From: Phenylobacterium sp. J367
GTDB lineage: Bacteria; Pseudomonadota; Alphaproteobacteria; Caulobacterales; Caulobacteraceae
Direction: 5' to 3'
NCBI RefSeq assembly: GCF_024699985.1
Contig: NZ_JAJONA010000001.1
Location: forward strand, 4,098,501 to 4,162,500
Length of the DNA: 64,000 nucleotides
The translations under genes and the position numbers were made by a program. Below the pieces are notes generated by a model that had not been told where the DNA came from, did not search any database, and was given only the letters and a program-made list of their open reading frames with translations. Positions 9,754 through 18,388 of this stretch are shown here, piece after piece (position 1 is the stretch's first letter; the number at the start of each line of letters is the position of its first letter).

Positions 9754-9772
9754 CGGCCGCGCATATGGCCGC

Positions 9773-10798
9773 TCAGGGGACCGGCGTCCAGAGAACCTGC
9801 TCGATCCGGGCCGCGCGGGTGGCCAGCATGACGAGGCGGTCGAAGCCCAGGGCCGCGCCGCTGGCCTCGGGCATGACGGCCAGCGCGTCCAGGAAATCCT
9901 CGTCCACGGGATAGCGCTCGCCATAGACCCGCGCCTTCTCGGCCATCTCCGCCTCGAAGCGGCGGCGCTGCTCGGCGGGGTCGGTCAGTTCGCCGAAGCA
10001 GTTGGCCAGCTCGACGCCGCAGGCATAGAGCTCGAACCGCTCGGCGACGCGGGGGTCGCGGCCGGCGGGCCTGGCCAGCGCCGCCTCGGCGGTCGGATAT
10101 TCGTAGAGGATCGTCGGGCGGCCGAAGCCGAGCTCCGGCTCGACCTTCTCGACGATGATCTTGCTGAACACGTCGGCCCAGGTGTCGTCGTCGGCGACCC
10201 GGACCGGAGACTGTGCGGCCAGCGTGTCACGGTCGGTCGAGCCGTCCGCGGCGATGGAGGCCAGCAGATCGACGCCCGCGTAACGGTCGAAGGCCTCGGC
10301 GACGGTCAGCCGCTCCGGCGCGGCGCTGGGATCGGCCTCCCGGCCCCTCCAGGTGAGCGCCTTCGTCCCCGCCGTCTCGCAGGCGAGCGCCAGCAGGGCC
10401 GCGCAGTCATCCATCAGGACCTCGTAGGCCTCGCCCGCCCGATACCACTCCAGCATGGTGAACTCAGGGTGATGCAGCGGGCCGCGCTCGCGGTTCCGCC
10501 AGACCTTGCCGAGGTTGAAGATCCGGCTCTCGCCCGCCGCCAGCAGCTTCTTGGCCGCGAACTCCGGCGAGGTGTGCAGGTAGAGGGTCGAGCCCTCCCC
10601 CGCCGTGGTCAGGGCCTCGGTGGCGAAGGCGTGCAGGTGGGCCTCGTTGCCCGGGGAGGTCGCGAGCGCGGCGGCCTCGACCTCGGTGAATCCGCGGTCC
10701 TCGAACCAGCGGCGCGTGGCCCGGGTGACAGCGTTGCGGGCCAGCAGGAACGGCCGCCGGTCGGCGTGCCGATCGGGGGACCACCAGGGCGAGGGCAT
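9773..10798 (-). CDS. epmA: EF-P (R)-beta-lysine ligase EpmA (GenX/PoxA)
   Basis: Class II lysyl-tRNA synthetase paralogue that attaches beta-lysine to a conserved lysine of EF-P instead of to tRNA. At about 341 residues it lacks the anticodon-binding domain of true LysRS, which is the hallmark of EpmA. Class II motifs are visible: motif 2 around KVWRNRERGPLHHPEFTMLEWY and motif 3 in ASGAALGFDRLVML, with GVELANCFGELTD between. I use the ATG at 10798 (MPSPWWSPD); a TTG at 10810 lacks support. It is divergent from efp, so the modifying enzymes and target share one intergenic region (10799-10934). Confidence 0.93.
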   Translation of the reverse strand: MPSPWWSPDRHADRRPFLLARNAVTRATRRWFEDRGFTEVEAAALATSPGNEAHLHAFATEALTTAGEGSTLYLHTSPEFAAKKLLAAGESRIFNLGKVWRNRERGPLHHPEFTMLEWYRAGEAYEVLMDDCAALLALACETAGTKALTWRGREADPSAAPERLTVAEAFDRYAGVDLLASIAADGSTDRDTLAAQSPVRVADDDTWADVFSKIIVEKVEPELGFGRPTILYEYPTAEAALARPAGRDPRVAERFELYACGVELANCFGELTDPAEQRRRFEAEMAEKARVYGERYPVDEDFLDALAVMPEASGAALGFDRLVMLATRAARIEQVLWTPVP

Positions 10799-10934
10799 TG
10801 GATCAGACAAGGGTGCGACCCGGCGTGGGGCTGGAGATTTCGGCGCAGGTCGCTATAGGGGCGCGACAACATTTCGAACATCGGAATCGCGCAGGCCCGC
10901 CCTGCCCACTCCGCCGCACTCTCAAGGACACCCC

Positions 10935-11501
10935 GTGAAGGTCATCGCCAGCTCGCTCCGCAAGGGCAACGTCGTCGATCTGGAAGGCAAGCTCTACGTC
11001 GTGCTGAGCGCCCAGAACATCCACCCGGGCAAGGGCACGCCGGTAACCCAGCTCGACATGCGCCGTATCTCCGACGGCGTGAAGATCTCCGAGCGCTACC
11101 GCACCACCGAGACGGTGGAGCGGGCCGTGGTGGACGACCGCCCCTACCAGTTCCTCTACCAGGACGGCGAGGGCTTCCACTTCATGAACCCGGACAACTA
11201 CGACCAGCTCGTGGCCTCCGCGGACGTGATCGGCGACAGCGCGCCTTACCTGACCGACGGCTGCACGGTGTCGCTCTCGACCCACGACGGCGTGCCGATC
11301 GCCATCGACCTGCCGCGCCTGGCGACCTTCGAGGTTGTCGAGACCGAGCCTTCGGTGAAGGGCCAGACGGCGTCCTCGTCCTACAAGCCGGCGATCCTCT
11401 CGAACGGCCTGAAGACCATGGTCCCGCCGTACATCACGGTCGGCACCAAGATCGTCGTCCTGACCGAGGACGGCTCCTACCAGGAACGCGCCAAGGACTA
11501 A
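10935..11501 (+). CDS. efp: Translation elongation factor P
   Basis: EF-P binds between the P and E sites of the ribosome and relieves stalling at consecutive prolines. The 188-residue protein starts at GTG 10935 (MKVIASSLRKGN) and has the three-barrel layout of the family. The modified lysine is in the loop HPGKGTP (Lys33), the form modified with beta-lysine by EpmA/EpmB, both encoded just across the divergent promoter. The C-terminal signature VPPYITVGTKIVV is present. Confidence 0.95.
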   Translation: MKVIASSLRKGNVVDLEGKLYVVLSAQNIHPGKGTPVTQLDMRRISDGVKISERYRTTETVERAVVDDRPYQFLYQDGEGFHFMNPDNYDQLVASADVIGDSAPYLTDGCTVSLSTHDGVPIAIDLPRLATFEVVETEPSVKGQTASSSYKPAILSNGLKTMVPPYITVGTKIVVLTEDGSYQERAKD

Positions 11502-11523
11502 CTCCCGGGAAGGGAGCGCTGAT

Positions 11524-12696
11524 GTGAGCGCCCGCGAACAGTTCGACGTCATCGTCGTCGGCGCGGGCGCCGCCGGCATGTTCTGCGCCATCGAGGCCGG
11601 CAAGCGCGGCCGGCGCGTGCTCCTGCTCGACCATGCCTCCGCGCCGGGCGAGAAGATCCGCATCTCCGGCGGCGGGCGCTGCAACTTCACCAACATCCAC
11701 GCCGGGCCGGCGAACTTCCTGTCACAGAACCCGAAGTTCGCGGTCTCGGCGCTCAGGCGCTACCGGCCGGCGGATTTCATTGGCTGGGTCGAGCGCCATG
11801 GCATCGCCTGGCACGAGAAGACGCTTGGGCAACTCTTCTGCGACGGTTCGGCGAAGGAGATCATCCAGGGCCTCCTGGCCGACATGGCCGCCGCCGGGGT
11901 CACGCTTCGCCTCAACACCACCGTCGACCGCATCGAGAAGACCGAGGCGGGCTTCCGCCTGAACGGCGCCCTGGAATGCGCCGCGCTGGTGATCGCCACC
12001 GGCGGCAAGTCGATCCCGAAGATGGGCGCCACCGGCTTCGCCTATGACGTGGCCCGGCAGTTCGGCCTGGCGGTCACCGAGACCCGGCCGGCGCTCGTCC
12101 CGCTCACCTTCGACGTCTCGCTGCTGGAGCCGCTGAAGCCGCTGGCCGGCGTGGCGACCGACGTGCGGGTGGCCTCGGGCAAAACGCTGTTCGAGGAGGC
12201 GATGCTGTTCACCCACCGTGGCATCTCAGGGCCCGCGATCCTGCAGATCTCGTCCTACTGGCGCGAGGGCCAGGAGATCGAGGTGGACATGGCGCCCGGC
12301 GCCGACGTCTTCGAAGAGCTGCGCAAGGCGCGGACGAGCCATGGGAAACAGGCCGTCGCCACCGTGCTCTCCCGGTTCCTGCCCCAGCGGCTGGCGGCCC
12401 ACATCGCCGGCGACATCCCCGGCAACGTGGCCGACGCCTCCGACAGGACCCTGCGGCGCGTCGCGGACGCCGTGAACCGCTGGCGGGTGAAGCCCGTAGG
12501 ATCGGAGGGCTATCGCACGGCTGAGGTCACGCTCGGCGGCGTCGATACGGACGGGCTCGACAGCCGGACCATGGCGGCCAAGGCCGTCCCCGGCCTGCAC
12601 TTCATCGGCGAGGCCGTGGACGTCACCGGCTGGCTCGGCGGCTACAATTTCCAATGGGCCTGGGCCAGCGGCTGGTGCGCCGGCCAGGCGGTCTGA
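11524..12696 (+). CDS. HI0933/BaiN-family NAD(P)/FAD-dependent oxidoreductase
   Basis: Flavoprotein of 390 residues. The N-terminal dinucleotide fold VIVVGAGAAGMFCAIEAGKRG binds FAD, followed by the family motif GEKIRISGGGRCNFTN. The C-terminal signature is GLHFIGEAVDVTGWLGGYNFQ, with the FAD-contacting tail QWAWASGW. The physiological substrate of this widespread family is unknown. The start is GTG at 11524 after GGGAGCG; the overlapping ATG at 11522 is followed at once by a stop. It lies 22 bases after efp and may be co-transcribed. Confidence 0.88.
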   Translation: MSAREQFDVIVVGAGAAGMFCAIEAGKRGRRVLLLDHASAPGEKIRISGGGRCNFTNIHAGPANFLSQNPKFAVSALRRYRPADFIGWVERHGIAWHEKTLGQLFCDGSAKEIIQGLLADMAAAGVTLRLNTTVDRIEKTEAGFRLNGALECAALVIATGGKSIPKMGATGFAYDVARQFGLAVTETRPALVPLTFDVSLLEPLKPLAGVATDVRVASGKTLFEEAMLFTHRGISGPAILQISSYWREGQEIEVDMAPGADVFEELRKARTSHGKQAVATVLSRFLPQRLAAHIAGDIPGNVADASDRTLRRVADAVNRWRVKPVGSEGYRTAEVTLGGVDTDGLDSRTMAAKAVPGLHFIGEAVDVTGWLGGYNFQWAWASGWCAGQAV

Positions 12697-12733
12697 CCGG
12701 AACGACAGCTTGGCGGGAGGCGTTCGCGGGCCG

Positions 12734-13765
12734 ATGGGCAACATCGAAGACCTGCAGGGCGTCGTGCTGTTCGCCATCGGCCGCAGGCCCGTGACCCTGG
12801 GCGGAGTCGTCACCGGACTCGCCATCATACTGATCGGCTTCCTGGCGGCGCGCGTGGCGCGGCTGGGCATCGAGCGCCTCCGCGGGCGGGCCCGCCACGG
12901 CAAGGCTGCGCTCTATATCGTCGAGAAGCTGACGACCTACGGCGTGGTGATCGCGGCCGTGGTCATCGGCGTGACGGCGATCGGCATCAACCTGTCGTCG
13001 GTTGCGGTCTTCGCCGGCGCGCTCGGCGTGGGCGTCGGTCTCGGCCTGCAGGGCATCGTCAAGGAGTTCGTCTCCGGCCTGGTGCTGATCTTCGACCGCG
13101 TCCTGAACGTCGGCGACTATGTGGAGCTGGAGGACGGCAAGCGCGGCCTCGTCCAAGAGATCGGACCCCGCGCGGTCCGCATCCGTACGAACGACAACGT
13201 CGACCTCGTGGTGCCGAACTCGAAATTCATCGAGGGCCAGGTCGTGAACTGGACCCTGAACAACCGCAGCCGGCGCATCCACATCCCGTTCCGCGTGGCC
13301 TATGGCGTGGACCGCGAGCAGGTGCGGCGCCTCGTGCTGGAGGCCGCGCGGTCGGTGCATTTCACCCTGCCCGAGACGGAGACGGAGCGCAGCCAGGTCT
13401 GGCTGACCGGCTTCGGCGAGCATGGACTGGAGTTCGAGCTGCTGGTCTGGCCGACGCTGGACGCCGTGAAGCGGCCCGCGGCGATGCACGCGGCCTACAC
13501 CTGGGCCATCGCCGACGCGCTGGAGTGCGCCGGCGTGGAGATCCCCTACGCCCAGATGGACCTGCGCCTGCGCAGCCTGTTCGGCCAGGAGGGCGACGCG
13601 GCGCTCGACGCCCTGCGGCTCGAGCACGCGCGCAGCCCTCGCACGCCGGCCACGTCGGCCGCCCAGGCGACGACCAACGACGCGGCGGAGGATCTCGCCC
13701 GGCCGCTGCCGCCGCCGGACGAGCCGCTCATGGAGCCGCGGCGGACAGGAAATCCAGCGCCGTGA
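12734..13765 (+). CDS. MscS-family mechanosensitive channel
   Basis: Small-conductance mechanosensitive channel of about 343 residues. It has membrane helices around VTGLAIILIGFLAARVA and VIAAVVIGVTAIGI, then the Gly/Ala-rich pore helix with FAGALGVGVGLGLQGIVKEF, then the beta domain (NVGDYVELEDGKRGLVQEI, NDNVDLVVPNSKF). This matches the minimal MscS layout. I chose the ATG at 12734 (MGNIEDLQG); an upstream TTG at 12710 has no ribosome-binding site. The low-complexity C-terminal tail overlaps the end of the convergent amidohydrolase gene by 38 bases. Confidence 0.88.
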   Translation: MGNIEDLQGVVLFAIGRRPVTLGGVVTGLAIILIGFLAARVARLGIERLRGRARHGKAALYIVEKLTTYGVVIAAVVIGVTAIGINLSSVAVFAGALGVGVGLGLQGIVKEFVSGLVLIFDRVLNVGDYVELEDGKRGLVQEIGPRAVRIRTNDNVDLVVPNSKFIEGQVVNWTLNNRSRRIHIPFRVAYGVDREQVRRLVLEAARSVHFTLPETETERSQVWLTGFGEHGLEFELLVWPTLDAVKRPAAMHAAYTWAIADALECAGVEIPYAQMDLRLRSLFGQEGDAALDALRLEHARSPRTPATSAAQATTNDAAEDLARPLPPPDEPLMEPRRTGNPAP

Positions 13766-15031
13766 GCGCCTGGGCGCGAACGCCCACCTCCATGGCCGAC
13801 TCGTCGATCGTGAAGAACGGCGAGTGGTTCACGCCCGGCGGATTGCCGATGCCGAGGTCGTAGAACAGGCCCGGCACCTTGAGCTGGTAGTACGAGAAGT
13901 CCTCGGCGCCGGTGATGTAGTCGATGTCGTCCTGGATCTTGCCGCCGGCGGCGCGGGCCAGCGTCGGCTTCATCCGGGCGGTGAGCTCACGGTGGTTGTT
14001 GGTCACCGGATTGGGTGTGCCCCACTTGAACTGCGCCTTCGCGCCATAGCGCCTCCGAGATCGAGGCCACCGCCTTCTCGGCGCGGGCCATGACGTCCTT
14101 GCGCATCTCGGGATCGAAGGTGCGCAGCGTGCCGGCCATCTCCAGGTCTTCCGGGATGATGTTGTAGCGCAGGCCGCCGTGGATGGTGCCGATCGTCAGC
14201 ACCGTCGGCGACTTGGCGACGTTCACCTGCCGGGCGGCGATCTGGTTGAAGGCGGTGACGATGTCGGCGGTCAGCGAGGCCATGTCGATGCCCGACCAGG
14301 GCTGGGCGCCGTGGGTCTGCTTGCCCTTGAGCTTGATCTCGTACCTGTCGGACGCGGCCATCATGGGCCCCGGCCGCCACAGCAGCGAGCCCACCGGGCC
14401 CGGCACCACGTGCAGGCCGAAAATGGCGTCGACCTTGGGGCTCTCCAGCACGCCCTGCTCGACCATCACCTTGGCGCCGCCTTCCTCGCCGTTGGGGGGC
14501 GCCCTCCTCCGCGGGCTGGAAGATCAGCACCACCGTTCCGGGGATCTCGGCCTTCATGGAGGCCAGCAGCTCGGCCGCGCCCATCAGGATCGCCACGTGG
14601 GCGTCGTGGCCGCAGGCGTGCATCACCGGCACGGTCTGGCCGTTGTACTCGGCCGTCACCTTCGAGGCGTAGGGCAGACCGGTCTGCTCGGCCACCGGCA
14701 GGGCGTCCATGTCGGCCCGTAGCGCCACCACCTTGCCGGGCTTGCCGCCCTTCAGGACGCCGACCACGCCCGTCTTGGCGACACCGGTCTTCACCTCGAA
14801 GCCGAGCCTGCGGAGGTGGTCGGCCACCAGCTTCGAGGTGCGGACCTCGCGGTTGCCCAGCTCGGGGTTCTGGTGGATGTCGCGCCGCCAGGCGACGACC
14901 TTCGGCTGCAGCGCCTTGGCCTTGTCGAACACCGCGCCGTCATAGGGCATCGGCCCATTGGCCTGCGCCAGCGCGGGCGCGGCGGCGGAGACGGCGATCG
15001 CGGCGGTCGCCGCCAGAAGAACCTTACGCAT
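13728..15031 (-). CDS. Secreted M20-family amidohydrolase, two frameshifts
   Basis: M20D peptidase/amidohydrolase (hippurate-hydrolase-like) of about 433 residues after repair. A Sec signal peptide (MRKVLLAATAAIAVSAAAPALAQ) predicts a periplasmic enzyme. Metal-binding motifs are MHACGHDAHVAILMG and IFQPAEEG, with ITGAEDFSYY near the C-terminus. The reading frame breaks near 14494-14499 (one extra base in a C run on the coding strand) and near 14048. The three pieces join cleanly, so sequence error is likely. It follows anmK by ten bases. The substrate is unknown; N-acyl or peptide amides are typical. Confidence 0.87.
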
Positions 15032-15041
15032 CAGAACCCCC

Positions 15042-16156
15042 TCACTGCTTGTTCGGCTGAACGATCCGGCCGCCGGTCATCGGCCGCGGAACGCCCGTGG
15101 TCTTCGGGAACGAGATCGGCAGGCCCCGCGCGGTGCGGGCCGCCAGATAGGCGAAGGCCTCCGCCTCGATGGCGTCGCCGCGCCAGCCGTGGTCCTCGGC
15201 GGTCTTCACCTCGCAGGGCAGCCGCTCGGCCAGCGCCTTCATGATCTCGGGATTGTGCCGCCCGCCGCCGGTCACGACGATTTCCCTGGGGGTCGCCCCC
15301 ATCAGGTCGAACGCCAGCCGCACGCTCTCGGCGGTGAAGGCCACGAGCGTGGCCGCCGCATCCTCGAGCTCGACCTGCGCCAGGGGCTCCAGCGAGAAGT
15401 CGTAGCGGTCCAGGGACTTGGGCGGCGGCGCCTGGAAATAGGGATGGGCCAGCAGGGCGCGGAGCACCGCGTCCTGGGCCTTGCCGACGCTGGCGTAGCG
15501 GCCCTTGTCGTCGAAGCGCCCGGCGCCCCGCTCCTGGACGAGGAGGTCGATCATCCCGTTGCCGGGACCGGTGTCGAAGGCCGCGATCTCGTCACCGCCG
15601 GTCCAGAAGGTGATGTTGGCGACGCCGCCGATGTTGAGCACCGCCAGCGGCGCGGTGAGGCCGGACGCGGCGGCCCGGGCCAGGTGATAGATCGGGGCCA
15701 GCGGCGCCCTTCCCCGCCGGCCGCCACATCGGCGGTGCGGAAGTCGTAGGCCACCGGCACGCCCGCCCCGTCGGCCAGCCACTGGGCGTCCAGGAGCTGG
15801 ACCGTCCGGCCGATCCGCTCGGGCGTCGGGCGTTCGTGCAGCACCGTCTGGCCGTGCGCGCCGATCAGGTCGATATCGGACCAGGCGAGGCCGTTGGCGG
15901 CCAGGAACGCCTCGGCGGCGGCCAGATGCTCCTCGGCGCCGGCGCGCGCCGCCTCGGCGAAGATCGCCGGCTCCGGCGTTCCCCGTTCCCACTGCAGGGC
16001 CTGGCGGGTCGCTTCCAGCATGAGGTCGCGGACCGGTTCGCTGAGCTTCCGCTCGCCGGCCGGACCGAACGCCTGGATCGCCTCGCCATCGGTCTCCAGC
16101 ACCGCCATGTCGACGGCATCGAGGGAGGTCCCGGTCATGAATCCCAGCACGCGCAT
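15042..16156 (-). CDS. anmK: Anhydro-N-acetylmuramic acid kinase, one frameshift
   Basis: AnmK phosphorylates and opens 1,6-anhydro-MurNAc released during wall turnover, feeding peptidoglycan recycling. The product is about 371 residues after repair, the usual length. It begins MRVLGFMTGTSLDAVDMAVL, contains IGAHGQTVLHERP, LNIGGVANITFW, DTGPGNGMIDLLV and VVTGGGRHNPEIM, all AnmK signatures of the sugar-kinase fold. The frame shifts near 15708-15710, where one base appears missing. It is divergent from tyrS and lies upstream of the M20 amidohydrolase on the same strand. Confidence 0.92.
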
Positions 16157-16161
16157 GCGGC

Positions 16162-16193
16162 TTGACTGCCACGAGCCGCGCGACGTAGCTAGC
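16162..16193 (+). promoter_or_regulatory. Probable sigma-70 promoter for tyrS leader
   Basis: TTGACT at 16162-16167 is followed after 18 bases by TAGCTA (16186-16191, within GTAGCTAGC), matching the housekeeping promoter style of Caulobacterales. The expected start of transcription falls within a few bases of the ATG at 16199, so the first message codons could be leaderless. Prediction from pattern only. Confidence 0.45.
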
Positions 16194-16198
16194 CGCCA

Positions 16199-16249
16199 TG
16201 ATCGGACGCCGCGCCCTCTTCGGCCGCTATTACCGCCTGCCCCTCTAGC
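16199..16249 (+). CDS. Possible tyrS leader peptide with tandem Tyr codons (MIGRRALFGRYYRLPL)
   Basis: A 16-codon frame, ATG to TAG, begins at the predicted transcription start and encodes two adjacent tyrosines (TAT TAC). It is followed by an 8-bp inverted repeat and then by tyrS about 150 bases downstream. That arrangement is what a translation-dependent leader sensing charged tRNA-Tyr would need. There is no clear run of U after the hairpin, so classical attenuation is not shown. It may be chance. The coding claim is weak. Confidence 0.3.
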
Positions 16250-16279
16250 AGGCGACGGATCCCGCGCGCCTGCCCCTCC

Positions 16280-16319
16280 GGCCGGCGCCCCTCCCCGATC
16301 AGATCCACGGACGCCGGCC
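16280..16319 (+). repeat. 8-bp inverted repeat in the tyrS leader
   Basis: GGCCGGCG at 16280-16287 pairs perfectly with CGCCGGCC at 16312-16319 across a 24-base loop. It lies between the possible leader peptide and tyrS and could form a stem in the leader RNA. A weaker 6-bp stem (CAGGCG with CGCCTG) lies just upstream, at about 16249-16272, and begins inside the leader stop codon. Confidence 0.5.
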
Positions 16320-16343
16320 TCCTGAAACCTCCAAGGAGCCGCC

Positions 16344-17666
16344 ATGTCCCTCGAAATCGCCGATGCGCCCGTGCTAGAGCCCGGCCACCGAAGTCCCGAG
16401 AATCCCGCGATGTCCGACCCCGCCTTCAAGTCCGAGTTCCTGAAGACCCTGCAGGCGCGCGGCTACATCCACCAGATCACCCATCCGGAGGAGCTGGACG
16501 AGGCGGCGGCCGCCGGGACCATCGCGGCCTACATCGGCTTCGACGCCACGGCGCCCAGCCTGCACGTCGGCAGCCTGATCCAGATCATGATGCTGCGCCG
16601 GCTCCAGCAGGCCGGTCACAAGCCCATCGTCCTGATGGGCGGCGGCACGACCAAGGTGGGCGACCCCACGGGCAAGGACGAGGCCCGCAAGCTGCTCAGC
16701 GAAGCCGACATCCAGGCCAACATCGCCTCGATCAAGACCGTCTTCGCCAAGTTCCTGGCGTTCGGAGACGGCCCCACCGACGCGGTGATGGTCGACAACG
16801 ACGAGTGGCTGTCGAAGTTCGGCTACGTCCAGTTCCTGCGCGACTACGGCGTGCACTTCACGATCAACCGGATGCTGGCGTTCGACTCCGTGAAGCTGAG
16901 GCTCGAACGCGAGCAGCCGATGACCTTCCTCGAGTTCAACTACATGCTGATGCAGTCGGTGGACTTCCTGGAGCTCAACCGGACCCGCAACTGCGTCCTG
17001 CAGATGGGCGGCTCCGACCAGTGGGGGAACATCCTGAACGGCGTCGAGCTGATCCGCCGCGTCGACCAGAAGCCCGCCTTCGGCCTGACCACGCCGCTGC
17101 TCTCCACGGCGTCCGGCCAGAAGATGGGCAAGACCATGTCGGGCGCGGTCTGGCTGAACGCCGACATGCGCAGCCCCTACGATTACTGGCAGTTCTGGCG
17201 GAACACCGAGGACGCCGACGTGGGCCGCTTCCTGCGCCTGTTCACCGACCTTCCGCTGGAGGAGATCGCCCGGCTGGAGGCCCTGGAGGGCGCCGGCATC
17301 AACGAGGCGAAGAAGGTGCTGGCGAACGAGGCCACCCGCATGCTGCACGGCGCCGAGGAAGCCGCCAGGGCGGCCGCCGCGGCGCAGGCGGCGTTCGAGC
17401 AGGGCGGGCTCTCGGCCGACCTGCCGACCCATGAGATCCCGGCGGGGGACCTCGAGGCGGGCGTGCAGCTCGCCGACCTGATGGTCGCCGCCGGCCTGGC
17501 CGGCTCCAAGGGCGAGGCGCGTCGCCTGGCCCAGGGCGGGGGGCTGCGGGTCAACGACAAGGCGGAGGCCGACGCCAACCGCGTCGTCACGACCGGCGAC
17601 GTCGCGGACGGCGTCGTCAAGCTGGCGGCCGGCAAGAAGAAGATCGTCCTGGTGAGGCCCACATGA
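16344..17666 (+). CDS. tyrS: Tyrosyl-tRNA synthetase
   Basis: Charges tRNA-Tyr with tyrosine. It shows the class I motif HVGSL (in SLHVGSLIQIMMLRRLQQ), the tyrosine pocket region DFLELNR and GGSDQWGNI, the KMGKT form of the KMSKS loop, and a C-terminal S4 domain ending in VRPT. The ATG at 16344 has a strong AAGGAG site five bases upstream, giving a 440-residue product. The conserved family start, however, corresponds to MSDPAFKSEF at ATG 16410, which has no clear ribosome site but has a GCTAGA -10-like element at 16372. Both starts are plausible. Confidence 0.93.
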   Translation: MSLEIADAPVLEPGHRSPENPAMSDPAFKSEFLKTLQARGYIHQITHPEELDEAAAAGTIAAYIGFDATAPSLHVGSLIQIMMLRRLQQAGHKPIVLMGGGTTKVGDPTGKDEARKLLSEADIQANIASIKTVFAKFLAFGDGPTDAVMVDNDEWLSKFGYVQFLRDYGVHFTINRMLAFDSVKLRLEREQPMTFLEFNYMLMQSVDFLELNRTRNCVLQMGGSDQWGNILNGVELIRRVDQKPAFGLTTPLLSTASGQKMGKTMSGAVWLNADMRSPYDYWQFWRNTEDADVGRFLRLFTDLPLEEIARLEALEGAGINEAKKVLANEATRMLHGAEEAARAAAAAQAAFEQGGLSADLPTHEIPAGDLEAGVQLADLMVAAGLAGSKGEARRLAQGGGLRVNDKAEADANRVVTTGDVADGVVKLAAGKKKIVLVRPT

Positions 17667-18124
17667 GCGAGATCACGGAAGGCGCGAAAGCGCCGGACTT
17701 CAGACTCGAGACCGCGGAGGGGCCGGTGGGCCTCTCCGACTTCGCCGACAAGGCCCTGGTGCTCTACTTCTATCCGAAGGACGACACGCCCGGCTGCACC
17801 AAGGAGGCGCAGGACTTCTCCGCCCTCGCCCCCGAGTTCGCCGAGGCCGGCGCGACAGTGCTCGGCGTCTCCAAGGACAGCGTGAAAAAGCACGAGAGCT
17901 TCGCCCGCAAGTACGACCTCGCCGTCCGCCTGGGCGCCGACCCCGATGGCGAGGTGATCGCGCGCTACGGCTCCTGGGTCGAGAAAAGCCTCTATGGCCG
18001 GCAGTACATGGGCATCGACCGCTCCACCTTCCTGATCAAGGACGGGGTGATCCGCAGGATCTGGCGCAAGGTGAAGGTGGCCAACCACGCGCAGCAGGTG
18101 CTGGACGCCGTGAAGGCGCTCTGA
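17663..18124 (+). CDS. bcp: Peroxiredoxin, Bcp/PrxQ type
   Basis: Thiol peroxidase of 153 residues that reduces peroxides in the cytoplasm. The peroxidatic cysteine is in YPKDDTPGCTKEAQDFSAL. Many Bcp proteins carry a resolving cysteine five residues later; here that position is not cysteine (TKEAQ) and no second Cys is seen, so this is a 1-Cys variant. The closing region is GIDRSTFLIKDGVIRRIWRKV. It overlaps the tyrS stop by four bases (ATGA), indicating translational coupling. Confidence 0.92.
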   Translation: MSEITEGAKAPDFRLETAEGPVGLSDFADKALVLYFYPKDDTPGCTKEAQDFSALAPEFAEAGATVLGVSKDSVKKHESFARKYDLAVRLGADPDGEVIARYGSWVEKSLYGRQYMGIDRSTFLIKDGVIRRIWRKVKVANHAQQVLDAVKAL

Positions 18125-18388
18125 GACCCGAGGTCGCAGGGGCGCACCCGCGCCAGCCTCCGGGAAATCCCCGTGTTGCAGCTTTGCCGCGGCGCGGAGC
18201 TTTGTTCGCCGAGAGGCGAGACCGCGATTGCGGAATGCCTGATCGCCATTCAGGCTGCGTTAACCTCTGCCGCAAACAATTCGAGCTTGCGGTATTGCGT
18301 CGGTTTGCGACGCCATTTCGCCTTGCGCGCCGAAAAATTCTGGTCGCATATCTCCAGCGTTCCATGGGGCTGGGGACTTAGCGGAAAC

